Source: Streptomyces sp. CG1
GTDB lineage: Bacteria > Actinomycetota > Actinomycetes > Streptomycetales > Streptomycetaceae
Assembly: GCF_041080625.1 (NCBI RefSeq)
Contig: NZ_CP163518.1
Coordinates: 10,099,501-10,163,500, forward strand
DNA length: 64,000 nucleotides
Direction of reading: 5' to 3'
The notes below the pieces were generated by a model. It saw only the letters and a list, made by a program, of their open reading frames with translations. It was not told where the DNA came from and did not search any database. Position numbers and translations under genes: made by a program. This document shows positions 1 to 7,920 of this stretch, piece by piece (position 1 is the stretch's first letter; each line of letters begins with the position of its first letter).

Positions 1-2
1 CC

Positions 3-2435
3 GCGGTGCAGCGGGTGCCGATCGGCCGGCTGCTCACGGAATCGTCGCAGGAACTGCTGAACCTGGCTGCGCAGCGGGCGGTCGAGGACGGTACGACCGA
101 TCTGGACACGGAACATCTGCTGTGGGCGGCCACGAAGGTCGAGCCGTCCCGGAGGCTGCTCGCCCAGGTGGGCGTCGACCCCGACACGCTGGCGGCCGAG
201 ATCGCGAAGATCCTGCCGCGTGAGTCCGGCGAGCCGTCCGCGCCGCCGGGCCTCACCCCGGCGGCCAAGCGCACGCTCGGCGCCGCCTATGCCCAGTCGC
301 AGGCCGCCGGTGTGTCGTACATCGGCCCCGAGCACATCCTCAGCGCGCTGCTGGGTGACAGTGACACGGGTGCCGCCAAGCTGCTGCGCGCCGAGGGCAC
401 GGACACGCGGAAACTGGCGGATCTCACTGAACAGGCGGCCCGGGCCGACGTACTGCCCGCCGAGCGGAAGCAGCCGGCCACGACGCTGGACGAGTACGGC
501 CGGGACCTGACCGAGGAGGCCAAGGCGGGCAAGCTCGACCCGGTGGTGGGGCGTGGCGAGGAGATCGAGCAGACCGTCGAGATCCTCTCCCGGCGGTCCA
601 AGAACAACCCCGTCCTCATCGGCGAACCCGGCGTCGGGAAGACCGCCATCGTGGAGGGGCTGGCACAGCGGATCGTGGCGGGGGAGGTGCCCGACACCCT
701 GAAGGACAAGCGGGTCGTGGCGCTGGATCTGTCAGGGATGGTGGCGGGTGCGCAGTACCGGGGTCAGTTCGAGGAGCGGCTGAAGAAGGTCATCGAGGAC
801 GTCCAGGCCGCCAAGGGCCAGATCATCCTGTTCATCGACGAGTTGCACACGGTCGTGGGCGCGGGGGCGACGGGGGAGGGGTCCATGGACGCGGGCAACA
901 TGCTCAAGCCCGCACTCGCGCGCGGTGAACTGCATGTGGTCGGGGCCACGACGATCGACGAGTACCGCAAGTACGTGGAGAAGGACGCGGCGCTGGAGCG
1001 CCGGTTCCAGCCCGTGATGGTGCCGGAGCCGACGGTGGAGGAGACCGTGCAGATCCTGGAGGGTCTGCGCGACTCGTACGAGGCGCACCATCAGGTCCGC
1101 TTCGACGACGCGGCGTTGGCGGCCGCCGCCGAGATGTCCGACCGCTACATCACCGACCGTTTCCTGCCCGACAAGGCGATCGACGTGATGGACCAGGCCG
1201 GGGCACGGGTACGGTTGCGCAGCGCGGGCCGTTCCACGGAGGTGGTCAGCCGCGAGGACCGTATCGCCAAACTCCGCCGCGAGCTCGAACAGGCCGTGTC
1301 CGTGGAGGACTTCGAGAAGGCCTCGGAGGTGAAGCGGGAGATCGCGGAGGTGGAGGGCGAGCTCGCGGGCATCGAGGAGCGCCGGGCGGGCGTGGTGTCG
1401 GTGACGGCGGCGGACATCGCCGACGTGGTCTCACGCCGTACCGGGATCCCGGTGTCGCAGCTGACGGCGAGCGAGAAGGAGAAGCTGCTCAAGCTGGAGG
1501 AGGAGATGCACGCCCGGATCGTCGGCCAGGACGAGGCCGTGACGGCTGTGTCCCAGGCGGTGCGGCGCAACCGGGCGGGGATGGGCGACCCGAACCGGCC
1601 GGTGGGTTCCTTCCTCTTCCTCGGCCCCACGGGTGTGGGCAAGACCGAACTCGCCAAGACCCTGGCCGCGTTGCTGTTCGGGGACGAGGACCGGATGATC
1701 CGGTTCGACATGAGCGAGTTCCAGGAGAAGCACACCGTGGCCCGGCTCGTGGGTGCCCCTCCCGGATACGTCGGCTACGAGGAAGCGGGCCAGCTGACGG
1801 AGAAGGCGCGCCGCCAGCCCTACAGCGTGGTGCTGTTCGACGAGGTGGAGAAGGCGCACCCGGATGTCTTCAACACGCTGCTGCAGATCCTCGACGACGG
1901 CCGGCTGACCGACGCCCAGGGCCGCACGGTCGACTTCCGGCACTGCGTGATCATCATGACCTCCAACATCGGGGCGCACCGGATCCTCGATCACAAAGGT
2001 GATGTGTCGGAGCTGAAGGGCGAGTTGATGGAGGACCTGCGGACGAGGTTCCTGCCGGAATTCCTCAACCGGATCGACGACATCATCATCTTCCACGGGC
2101 TGACCGAGGACGACCTCGGGGAGATCGTGGATCATCTGCTGGAGCAGAGCAAGCGCCGCGTCCACGCGCAGGGCATGACGCTGGAGGTGACCGAGGCCGC
2201 GAAGAAGCTGCTGATCGCGCACGGTCATCAGCCCGAGTTCGGTGCCCGGCCGCTGCGCCGCACGATCCAGGCGGAACTCGACAACCGTATCGCCACCCTC
2301 CTGCTCGGTGGCGAGGCCGAGCCCGGGGACACCATCGTCGCCGACGTCCAACACGACTCCCTGCACTGCACGGTGCGGAAGAACAGCAGCTCCGGCGAGC
2401 CCGCCGAGACCGGCGCCGCGACGACGGAGCAGTGA
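3..2435 (+). CDS. ClpC-like AAA+ ATPase, chaperone/unfoldase subunit (5' end probably outside window)
   Basis: Class I Clp/Hsp100 ATPase that unfolds proteins and usually feeds them to the ClpP peptidase. A Clp_N repeat domain fills the first ~140 residues. The first AAA module has Walker A GEPGVGKT (about 206-213 from the GTG at 6) and Walker B ILFIDE. A UVR-type helical insert rich in E/K/R lies near 420-465. The second AAA module has Walker A GPTGVGKT (540-547) and Walker B VVLFDEVE, followed by the ClpB D2-small domain. The UVR insert and lack of a long ClpB middle coiled coil favour ClpC over ClpB. The frame is open back to base 3, so the true start probably lies upstream. No clpP is next to it. 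The protein may be a second, stress-related ClpC rather than the essential one; that is inference. Confidence 0.93.
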   Translation, partial: AVQRVPIGRLLTESSQELLNLAAQRAVEDGTTDLDTEHLLWAATKVEPSRRLLAQVGVDPDTLAAEIAKILPRESGEPSAPPGLTPAAKRTLGAAYAQSQAAGVSYIGPEHILSALLGDSDTGAAKLLRAEGTDTRKLADLTEQAARADVLPAERKQPATTLDEYGRDLTEEAKAGKLDPVVGRGEEIEQTVEILSRRSKNNPVLIGEPGVGKTAIVEGLAQRIVAGEVPDTLKDKRVVALDLSGMVAGAQYRGQFEERLKKVIEDVQAAKGQIILFIDELHTVVGAGATGEGSMDAGNMLKPALARGELHVVGATTIDEYRKYVEKDAALERRFQPVMVPEPTVEETVQILEGLRDSYEAHHQVRFDDAALAAAAEMSDRYITDRFLPDKAIDVMDQAGARVRLRSAGRSTEVVSREDRIAKLRRELEQAVSVEDFEKASEVKREIAEVEGELAGIEERRAGVVSVTAADIADVVSRRTGIPVSQLTASEKEKLLKLEEEMHARIVGQDEAVTAVSQAVRRNRAGMGDPNRPVGSFLFLGPTGVGKTELAKTLAALLFGDEDRMIRFDMSEFQEKHTVARLVGAPPGYVGYEEAGQLTEKARRQPYSVVLFDEVEKAHPDVFNTLLQILDDGRLTDAQGRTVDFRHCVIIMTSNIGAHRILDHKGDVSELKGELMEDLRTRFLPEFLNRIDDIIIFHGLTEDDLGEIVDHLLEQSKRRVHAQGMTLEVTEAAKKLLIAHGHQPEFGARPLRRTIQAELDNRIATLLLGGEAEPGDTIVADVQHDSLHCTVRKNSSSGEPAETGAATTEQ

Positions 2436-2446
2436 CGGAGGACCCC

Positions 2447-2662
2447 ATGGCGCACCATCACCACAAGCCCAACGAGCAGGTCGAGGGGAACCCGGACACC
2501 GGCCACGGCCGGGGTAAGCCGCGCCGGCCCGACGAGACAGAACTCGACGAGCGCACCCGTGACGACCAACGGGAGACGGGATTGCCGGTCGGCAAGTGGG
2601 AGGACTCAGGGCAGCCCCAACGCGAGGAGGAACAGACCGAGACCGACCGAGAGCAGGGCTGA
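2447..2662 (+). CDS. small highly charged hypothetical protein
   Basis: A 71-residue hydrophilic protein beginning MAHHHHKPNEQ and rich in E, D, R, K and Q, with no hydrophobic segment; probably disordered. The start was set at ATG 2447 because ACGGAGGA lies 5 bases upstream; a GTG at 2432 in the same frame would overlap the Clp gene stop and has no ribosome site. It begins 11 bases after the Clp ATPase stop, so the two are probably cotranscribed. I do not recognise the family. The composition resembles small stress-associated proteins, but no function can be assigned. Confidence 0.75.
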   Translation: MAHHHHKPNEQVEGNPDTGHGRGKPRRPDETELDERTRDDQRETGLPVGKWEDSGQPQREEEQTETDREQG

Positions 2663-2684
2663 CGGAACGACTCTGGAGGTATTG

Positions 2685-2762
2685 ATGTCCTCGAAGCGAC
2701 GCCGGAAGAAGAAGTCGCGGCGCAACCATGCCGCCAACCACGGGAAACGGCCCCAGTGCTGA
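2685..2762 (+). CDS. 25-residue basic protein, ribosomal protein bL37 homologue
   Basis: The product is MSSKRRRKKKSRRNHAANHG followed by KRPQC: 25 residues, 12 of them K or R. The pattern of a K/R tract followed by ANHGKRP and two final residues matches actinobacterial bL37, the tiny extra 50S protein seen in mycobacterial ribosome structures. A strong site, CTGGAGGT, sits just upstream of ATG 2685. It lies 22 bases after the preceding charged protein and is probably in the same transcript as the Clp ATPase. The gene is below usual size cut-offs and is easily missed. The homology is my recognition of the family pattern and was not searched. Confidence 0.75.
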   Translation: MSSKRRRKKKSRRNHAANHGKRPQC

Positions 2763-2923
2763 AGACAGTCAGGGGCACGGGACCATGCGCGCCGGCACCA
2801 TCCGGGACCGGCGCCTGACGAATCCGCTGGGAAGGCGGGCCTGTTCACCGGCACACTCGTACACATGAGACGGATGACGCCACCTCGCGCACCCTCGAAC
2901 GCGGTCACATCGAGGTGCACGGC

Positions 2924-4351
2924 ATGACGTCCGCCGTGGTGGTCGGCGGTGGGCCCAACGGCCTCACTGCCGCCGCCCTGCTCGCCAAGGCGGGACTGGA
3001 CGTCACACTCCTGGAAGCGGCGGACGAGGTCGGCGGCGGCACCCGCAGCCATGAGGCACTCCTTCCCGGACTCCTGCACGACCACTGCTCGGCCATCCAC
3101 CCCACGGCCGTCACCTCCCCGGCACTGCGCGCACTCGGCCTCGAACAACACGGCCTGCGCTGGCTGACGGCGGACATCGACTGCGTCCACCCGCTGGACG
3201 ACGGCAGCGCCGGGGTACTGCTGCGTTCCGTCGCGGACACCGCACGCCTGCTCGGGACCGACGGCGACCGGTATCGAGCCCTCTTCGCCACTCCGGTACG
3301 GCACTGGGACGCGCTGGCACCTGAGGTGATGGGCCCCCTGCTGCGGTTCCCCTCCCACCCGCTGCTGCTCGCCCGCTTCGGGCTGCCGACCGCTCTCCCC
3401 GCCACCCTCCTCGCCCGACTCTTCACCACCCCGCAGGCGCAGGCCCTGTGGGTGGGCGTCGCGGCGCATGCCTTCCGCCCACTGTCGCGCCCGTTCACTT
3501 CGGCGATCGGGCTCGGAATCCTAACCGCCGGACACGCCGCCGGCTGGGCCGTCGCCGAAGGCGGCTCACAGGCCATCGCCCGCAGCATGGAAACCGTGCT
3601 GCGCAAGAACGGCGGCACCATCCACACCGGCGTCCGCGTGACCGACCCCCGCCGGCTCCCGCCCGCCGACGTCACCCTCCTCGACCTCGACCCCGGCCAG
3701 GTCGCCGCCCTCTACGGAGACCGGCTCCCGGCCCGGGTGCGCGGCGCCTACCAGCGCTTCCGCCGTGCACCCGCCGCCTTCAAGCTCGACCTGGCTGTCG
3801 AAGGCGGCGTGCCCTGGACGAACGAGCACGCGCGACGGGCCGGCACGGTGCACCTCGGCGGCCCGCTCGCCGAGGTGGTCCGCGCGGAGCGGGACGTCGT
3901 GGCCGGACGAATGCCCGAGCGCCCCTTCGTACTGGTTGGCCAGCAGTACCTGGCCGACCCATCCCGCTCGGTGGGCGACGTCCACCCGGTGTACACGTAC
4001 GCCCACGTCCCGCACGGCTACGACGGGGACGCGACCGAAGCGATACTCCATCAACTGGAGCGGTTCGCCCCCGGAGTCCGCGACCGCATCGTGGGCCGAC
4101 AGGCCACCCGGCCCGCCGCGTTCGCTGCCGCCAACCCCAACTTCGCCGGGGGCGACATCATCGCCGGCGCCCGGACGACTACTCAGCTCCTCCTCGGTCC
4201 CCGCCCGACCCTGGAGCCGTACTCGACGGGCCTGCCGGGTGTGTTCCTGTGCTCGGCGGCGACCCCGCCCGGCCCTGGTGCGCACGGGATGTGCGGGGCC
4301 GGAGCCGCGGCCGCCGCGCTGCGCCACCTGGGGGTCGCGGCCGACGGTTGA
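2924..4351 (+). CDS. FAD-dependent oxidoreductase, phytoene desaturase (CrtI)-like
   Basis: A 475-residue flavoprotein. The N-terminal dinucleotide-binding motif VVVGGGPNGLTAA (residues 5-17) is followed by an acidic residue ending strand 2 (LLEAADEVGGG), as in phytoene dehydrogenase-like NAD(P)/FAD oxidoreductases. The C-terminus has the family's second FAD-contact motif, GVFLCSAATPPGPGAHGMCG. ATG 2924 was chosen over in-frame GTG 2915 because GAGG lies 8 bases upstream. There are no carotenoid genes nearby, so the substrate is unknown; many standalone Streptomyces members are not carotenoid enzymes. The downstream side is the debris at 4352-4437. Confidence 0.85.
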   Translation: MTSAVVVGGGPNGLTAAALLAKAGLDVTLLEAADEVGGGTRSHEALLPGLLHDHCSAIHPTAVTSPALRALGLEQHGLRWLTADIDCVHPLDDGSAGVLLRSVADTARLLGTDGDRYRALFATPVRHWDALAPEVMGPLLRFPSHPLLLARFGLPTALPATLLARLFTTPQAQALWVGVAAHAFRPLSRPFTSAIGLGILTAGHAAGWAVAEGGSQAIARSMETVLRKNGGTIHTGVRVTDPRRLPPADVTLLDLDPGQVAALYGDRLPARVRGAYQRFRRAPAAFKLDLAVEGGVPWTNEHARRAGTVHLGGPLAEVVRAERDVVAGRMPERPFVLVGQQYLADPSRSVGDVHPVYTYAHVPHGYDGDATEAILHQLERFAPGVRDRIVGRQATRPAAFAAANPNFAGGDIIAGARTTTQLLLGPRPTLEPYSTGLPGVFLCSAATPPGPGAHGMCGAGAAAAALRHLGVAADG

Positions 4352-4437
4352 CACGAGGTTACCGCCCACGCTGCGGCCAGCGTGGACTTGCCGGCACCAC
4401 TGACGCCCGCCACCAAGATCCGCTCCATGGGCGGCAT
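4352..4437 (-). pseudogene. 5' stump of a P-loop NTPase/kinase gene
   Basis: On the minus strand, starting at 4437 or 4428, the reading MERILVAGVSGAGKSTLAAA gives a complete start and Walker A motif typical of small P-loop kinases (adenylate/shikimate kinase-like or topology-modulation ATPases). After about 25 codons the similarity stops and the frame runs into the antisense of the oxidoreductase 3' end. This is a truncation scar, with only the first exonuclease- or deletion-spared codons left. It may still be transcribed but cannot make a working enzyme. Confidence 0.6.
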
Positions 4438-4438
4438 C

Positions 4439-5470
4439 CTATGGCTGGGACTCCCGGGCGGCGGAGGTGAGGGACATGTCCGCGTAGCGCTCGCCCGCCA
4501 CCTGCCCGGAGAGCGGCTCGAGCACGGCCAGTTCGTCGGCGCTCAGCGTGATCCGGGTGGCCCCGGCGTTCTCCAGCAGGCGGCTGCGCTTGCGTGTTCC
4601 GGGGATCGGCACCACGGTCAGACCGTGCACCTCGGCCCGCTGCTGCACCCAGGCCAGCGCGATCTGCGCCGTGGTCGCCCCGTGACCGGCCGCGATCTTG
4701 TGCAGCGGGGCGAGGAGCGCGGTGTTCGCCTTGGCGTTGTCGCCGGTGTAACGCGGCAGCAGCTTGCGGAAGTCGCTCCCGGACAGTTCCTTGTCCGCGT
4801 CGGTGAAGGAGCCGGTGAGAAAGCCCCGGCCGAGCGGTGAGTACGGTACGAAGGCGACACCCAGCTCGGCGGCCATGCCCACCACACTGCGCTCCACGTC
4901 CCGGCTGAACAGCGACCACTCCGTCTGCACGGCGGCGATGCGATGCACGGCGTGCGCCTCGCGCAGTTCGGCACCGGTCACCTCGCTCAGGCCGAGATGC
5001 TTGACCTTGCCCTCCCGCACCAGCTCGGCCATGGCGCCGACCGACTCGGCCAGCGGGATCCCGGGGTCACGGCGGTGCATGTAATAGAGGTCGATGACCT
5101 CGACGTTCAGGCGGCGCAGACTCGCCTCGGCCGCCGTCTTGATGTAGCCGGGATCGTTGCGGATGGCCCGGTAACCGGGATCGTCCGCGCGGTACTCGAT
5201 GCCGAACTTGGTGGCCAGCGTGATCTCGTCGCGGTGCGCGGCCACGAACGGCGCGAGGAACTCCTCGTTGGCGCCGACGCCGTACATGTCGGCCGTGTCG
5301 ATGAGGGTGACGCCCGCCTCGACGGCGGCCTCCAGGGTGTCACGGGCCGAGACGTCGTCGGTCTGCCCATAGGCGGCGCTGATGCCCATGGCACCGAAGC
5401 CCTGGACGCCGACCAGGGGGCCGCCGGTGCCCAGCTCGACCTTGCGGATCTGTTCGATGGTGTTGCCCAT
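4439..5470 (-). CDS. aldo/keto reductase
   Basis: A 343-residue NADPH-dependent aldo-keto reductase of the YajO/IolS-like group (AKR11/13 type). Catalytic tetrad candidates can be read: D in TLIDTADMYG, Y in the same motif, K in ITLATKFG and H in YYMHRRDP. The cofactor segment near the C-terminus is PIPGTRKRSRLLEN. ATG 5470 gives a natural start (MGNTIEQIRKVELG); GGAAGGGG lies about 13 bases upstream. The gene starts 8 bases after the stop of the MerR gene on the same strand, so the two form an operon and the regulator probably controls it. The substrate cannot be predicted. Confidence 0.9.
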   Translation of the reverse strand: MGNTIEQIRKVELGTGGPLVGVQGFGAMGISAAYGQTDDVSARDTLEAAVEAGVTLIDTADMYGVGANEEFLAPFVAAHRDEITLATKFGIEYRADDPGYRAIRNDPGYIKTAAEASLRRLNVEVIDLYYMHRRDPGIPLAESVGAMAELVREGKVKHLGLSEVTGAELREAHAVHRIAAVQTEWSLFSRDVERSVVGMAAELGVAFVPYSPLGRGFLTGSFTDADKELSGSDFRKLLPRYTGDNAKANTALLAPLHKIAAGHGATTAQIALAWVQQRAEVHGLTVVPIPGTRKRSRLLENAGATRITLSADELAVLEPLSGQVAGERYADMSLTSAARESQP

Positions 5471-5478
5471 GATGGCGC

Positions 5479-5943
5479 TCAGGCCCCTTCCGACGCCTGG
5501 CCGGCGCCCGCATAGAAGTCGATCTTGGTGTCCAGCAGGGTGAGGGTGTCGTGCAACTCGGCGATCCGTGCGAGGACTTCGCGCCGGGTCTGTTCCAGCA
5601 TCCGCTGCCGTTCGCCGTAGGTCTCCGGTCCCCGGCGGACCAGCTCGGCGTAGCGCACCATGTCCGCGACCGGCATCCCGGTCAGCCGCAGCTTGGTCAC
5701 ACAGGCGAGCCACTCCAGATCCCGTTCGTCGAACCGCCGTTGGCCGGCGTGCGACCGCTCCACCTGCGCCATCAGACCGATCTGCTCGTACCAGCGCAGC
5801 GTGTGCGGGCGGAGCCCCGTGAACGCCGCGACCTCACTGATCGTGTAGCGGCCCTGGCCATCGGGCCGAGGCCGTGCCGACTCCGCCGACGTACAGGCGT
5901 CCACGGGCGAGGAGTTCACGGGGGTGCTGTCGATCACCGTCAT
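5479..5943 (-). CDS. MerR-family transcriptional regulator
   Basis: A 154-residue regulator. A MerR winged helix-turn-helix follows a 35-residue leader: YTISEVAAFTGLRPHTLRWYEQIGLM, then RRFDERDLEWLACVTKLRLTGMPV, and a C-terminal coiled coil (QTRREVLARIAELHDTLTLLDTKIDFY). There is no metal-binding cysteine cluster, so a metal sensor is unlikely. It belongs to the MerR group usually paired with aldo-keto reductases, as here. ATG 5943 was chosen; an upstream TTG at 5952 is possible. A short inverted repeat lies just upstream at 5951-5963. Confidence 0.9.
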   Translation of the reverse strand: MTVIDSTPVNSSPVDACTSAESARPRPDGQGRYTISEVAAFTGLRPHTLRWYEQIGLMAQVERSHAGQRRFDERDLEWLACVTKLRLTGMPVADMVRYAELVRRGPETYGERQRMLEQTRREVLARIAELHDTLTLLDTKIDFYAGAGQASEGA

Positions 5944-5950
5944 GTGGATC

Positions 5951-5963
5951 AACCTAGAAGGTT
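5951..5963. promoter_or_regulatory. inverted repeat upstream of merR, candidate operator
   Basis: AACCT-AGA-AGGTT is a perfect 5+5 dyad with a 3-base centre, 8 bases upstream of the MerR ATG. MerR proteins often bind dyads of this kind in their own promoters, so this is a candidate autoregulatory site for the merR-aldo/keto reductase operon. The arms are short, so chance occurrence is possible. Confidence 0.4.
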
Positions 5964-6015
5964 CAAGTGCGCTTTAAGCAAGTGCCCTCGGTGCACGTGG
6001 CCTCAGCGCCGGAGA

Positions 6016-6615
6016 TCAGGGGTAGACCTTCTGCTGCGCGGCGAGCATGGCGACGAACTTCTCGATGCGGGCTGCCCGGGTCTCCGGTTTCTTGGCGTCC
6101 TGGATCCGGTAGAGGATCGCGTACCGGTTGCGGCTGTCGAGCGTGGCGAAGAAGTCAGCCGCCGTCGGTGAGGCGTCCAGGGCCGCTCGGAGGTCGTCGG
6201 GCACCGTGGCCGTGCGCTGATTGGCGTACGCCGCCTCCCAGCGCCCGTCCGCCTTGGCCTTCTCCACCTCCCGCAGACCGGCCGGCCGCATCCGGCCCAG
6301 CTTCTCGAGCTCGGTCGCCTTCTCCCGGTTCACCTTCGACCACTTGCTGCCCGGCCGGCGCGGAGTGAACCGCTGCAGCCAGTACTGCTCATCCAGCTTC
6401 TTCTTCTGCCCGTCGATCCAGCCGAAGCAGAGCGCCGACTCCAGCGCCGCCGCGTAGTCGACGCCCTCGATTCCGGAGTCTTTCTTCGGGATCTTCAGCC
6501 AGAGGCCACGCACGTCGGCATGATGTTCCTCCAGCCACATCTCCCACGCCTCCCGCGTGGTGAAGGCCAGTACCGGATCGGCCCCGATCCCTGCATCACC
6601 CGACATGCGGCTCAT
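6016..6615 (-). CDS. YdeI/OmpD-associated family protein
   Basis: A 199-residue protein with the YdeI-family layout: FTTREAWEMWLEEHH, ALCFGWIDGQKKKLDEQYWLQRFTPRR, SKWSKVNREKATELEKLG and a C-terminal region ending FVAMLAAQQKVYP. Members are cytosolic proteins of uncertain biochemistry, sometimes called bacteriocin-protection proteins. Start set at ATG 6615 (MSRMSGDAG); ATG 6606 is an alternative. The reading frame stays open upstream through the SDR stump to 6939, so a 307-residue chimera is possible on paper (see findings). The downstream gene is the merR operon in the same direction, 72 bases away. Confidence 0.85.
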   Translation of the reverse strand: MSRMSGDAGIGADPVLAFTTREAWEMWLEEHHADVRGLWLKIPKKDSGIEGVDYAAALESALCFGWIDGQKKKLDEQYWLQRFTPRRPGSKWSKVNREKATELEKLGRMRPAGLREVEKAKADGRWEAAYANQRTATVPDDLRAALDASPTAADFFATLDSRNRYAILYRIQDAKKPETRAARIEKFVAMLAAQQKVYP

Positions 6616-6939
6616 CAAAACCCATGCCGATGGTGGGGTCAATCCATCCCGGCGGCGGGCCCGATCAGCAGGTGCGGCCGATCTCCGCCGGACATCCCCG
6701 GGCTGAGGCCGCATCGGCGAGTGACCCGCTGGTGCGGCGCAGCGCGAGCCCTCCGCCGGAGCGCGGTGAAGCTCCTCGACGGTCCGCACCACCTCCTCCG
6801 CAGCCTCCTTCCCGTACACATAGGTCACGGCCACATCCGCGCCCTCCTGCGCCAGTCGCAGTGCCGTTGCCGCACCGATGCCCCGGCTGCCGCCGGTGAC
6901 GAGGGCCTTCTTGCCCGTCAGGGTTGCCTGTGAAGTCAT
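6616..6939 (-). pseudogene. 5' stump of a short-chain dehydrogenase gene
   Basis: From ATG 6939 the product reads MTSQATLTGKKALVTGGSRG then IGAATALRLAQEGADVAVTY, a standard SDR start with the TGGSRGIG nucleotide-binding motif (3-oxoacyl-ACP reductase type). Similarity ends after about 58 codons (EVVRTVEELH); the catalytic N-S-Y-K residues are missing. The remaining sequence to 6616 is not recognisable, yet keeps the frame open into the YdeI gene. The stump therefore marks a deletion that removed most of an SDR gene. Confidence 0.7.
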
Positions 6940-7033
6940 GCCTCCATCTCACCGGCGAGGCCCGGGGAACACCGGCGGCGAACGGACCTCGACCTTGCCG
7001 GGAGAAACGCGTGGGCATGGGGCACGGCGGCTG

Positions 7034-7603
7034 TCAGAGGATGAAGGGCATCAGGCGCTTCGTTCTGCTGCGGTAGTCCGTGTACGCGGGGCCGAAAGTG
7101 GCTATGAGCAGGCGCTCCTCGGCGCTGATGCGCCAGACATAGGCCGCCGTCAGCAGCGCTGTCACGATCAGGGTCGCGGGCCAGCTGCCCAGGCCCAGCG
7201 AGTACCCGATCCACACCAGCAGGCTGCCCCAGTACCCGGGATGGCGGATGAGTCTGTACGGCCCCTCCTGGACCACACGCTGATCCGCGACCGTCCGCAG
7301 CGTGCGCGTGTAGTACTGGGCCAGCGTGCGCATGCCCCAGGCGCGCAGCGCCAGTCCGCCGGCCAGTACGGCGACACCGAGCCAGCGCACCGCCATGGTC
7401 AGCGGGCCTATCGACGCCTGACCGAAGGACACGTCGACCACGACGGCCACCAGATAGGAGACGATCAGAAGCCGGGTGGAACCTTGGTCCCGGTCATCGG
7501 CCTGCCATGTGCTCGCGGCCGCGTCCTCCCGGCGGCGCAACACCACCTCGTACCCGACCCAGCACAGGATGCCCAGCACGGAGAACAGACTGGGGAGAGC
7601 CAT
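7034..7603 (-). CDS. isoprenylcysteine carboxyl methyltransferase-family membrane protein
   Basis: A 189-residue integral membrane protein with about five hydrophobic segments. The family signature is near the C-terminus: YRLIRHPGYWGSLLVWIGY followed by EERLLIATFGPAYTDYRSRT, the SAM-binding region of ICMT/PEMT-type methyltransferases. Bacterial members methylate small lipids or are uncharacterised; true isoprenylcysteine substrates are not expected here. ATG 7603 is a natural N-terminus (MALPSLFSVLGILCW). The gene stands alone on the minus strand, with 95 bases to the SDR stump. Confidence 0.85.
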   Translation of the reverse strand: MALPSLFSVLGILCWVGYEVVLRRREDAAASTWQADDRDQGSTRLLIVSYLVAVVVDVSFGQASIGPLTMAVRWLGVAVLAGGLALRAWGMRTLAQYYTRTLRTVADQRVVQEGPYRLIRHPGYWGSLLVWIGYSLGLGSWPATLIVTALLTAAYVWRISAEERLLIATFGPAYTDYRSRTKRLMPFIL

Positions 7604-7920
7604 CGCGCACGCTCCTCACCTTCGGCGACGTCACGATCCACGGTGGCCCACAACCGGCCCGGCAAGCACGCACCCACGGGTGGAAATGCTCTCCACCCCA
7701 GGGGTGAAACCCACACCGTGCGAGGAGTGGGGGAGACGGGACCGTCAGCTCTGCAGCATCGCGCCCGGGAGCACCGGCACCGGCACCCGTGGCCCGCCTT
7801 CGCGCGCGAGCCCGGCGGAGCCGGCCCGGCGTGAGCGCGGTGATGTGTGGGGACCCGGGCGTTGTCAGTGGCGGGTCGTAGGGTGCGGAGCATGGCCCGG
7901 TGCTGGAGGCGATGGGGGTA
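7604..7920. other. intergenic region, no gene seen
   Basis: About 317 bases between divergent genes. It should hold the promoters of both the ICMT-like gene and the unknown gene at 7921. A small palindromic stretch (CCCCAGGGG at about 7694) is visible, but I could not assign convincing -35/-10 boxes. No open frame here has plausible codon usage. Confidence 0.5.
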
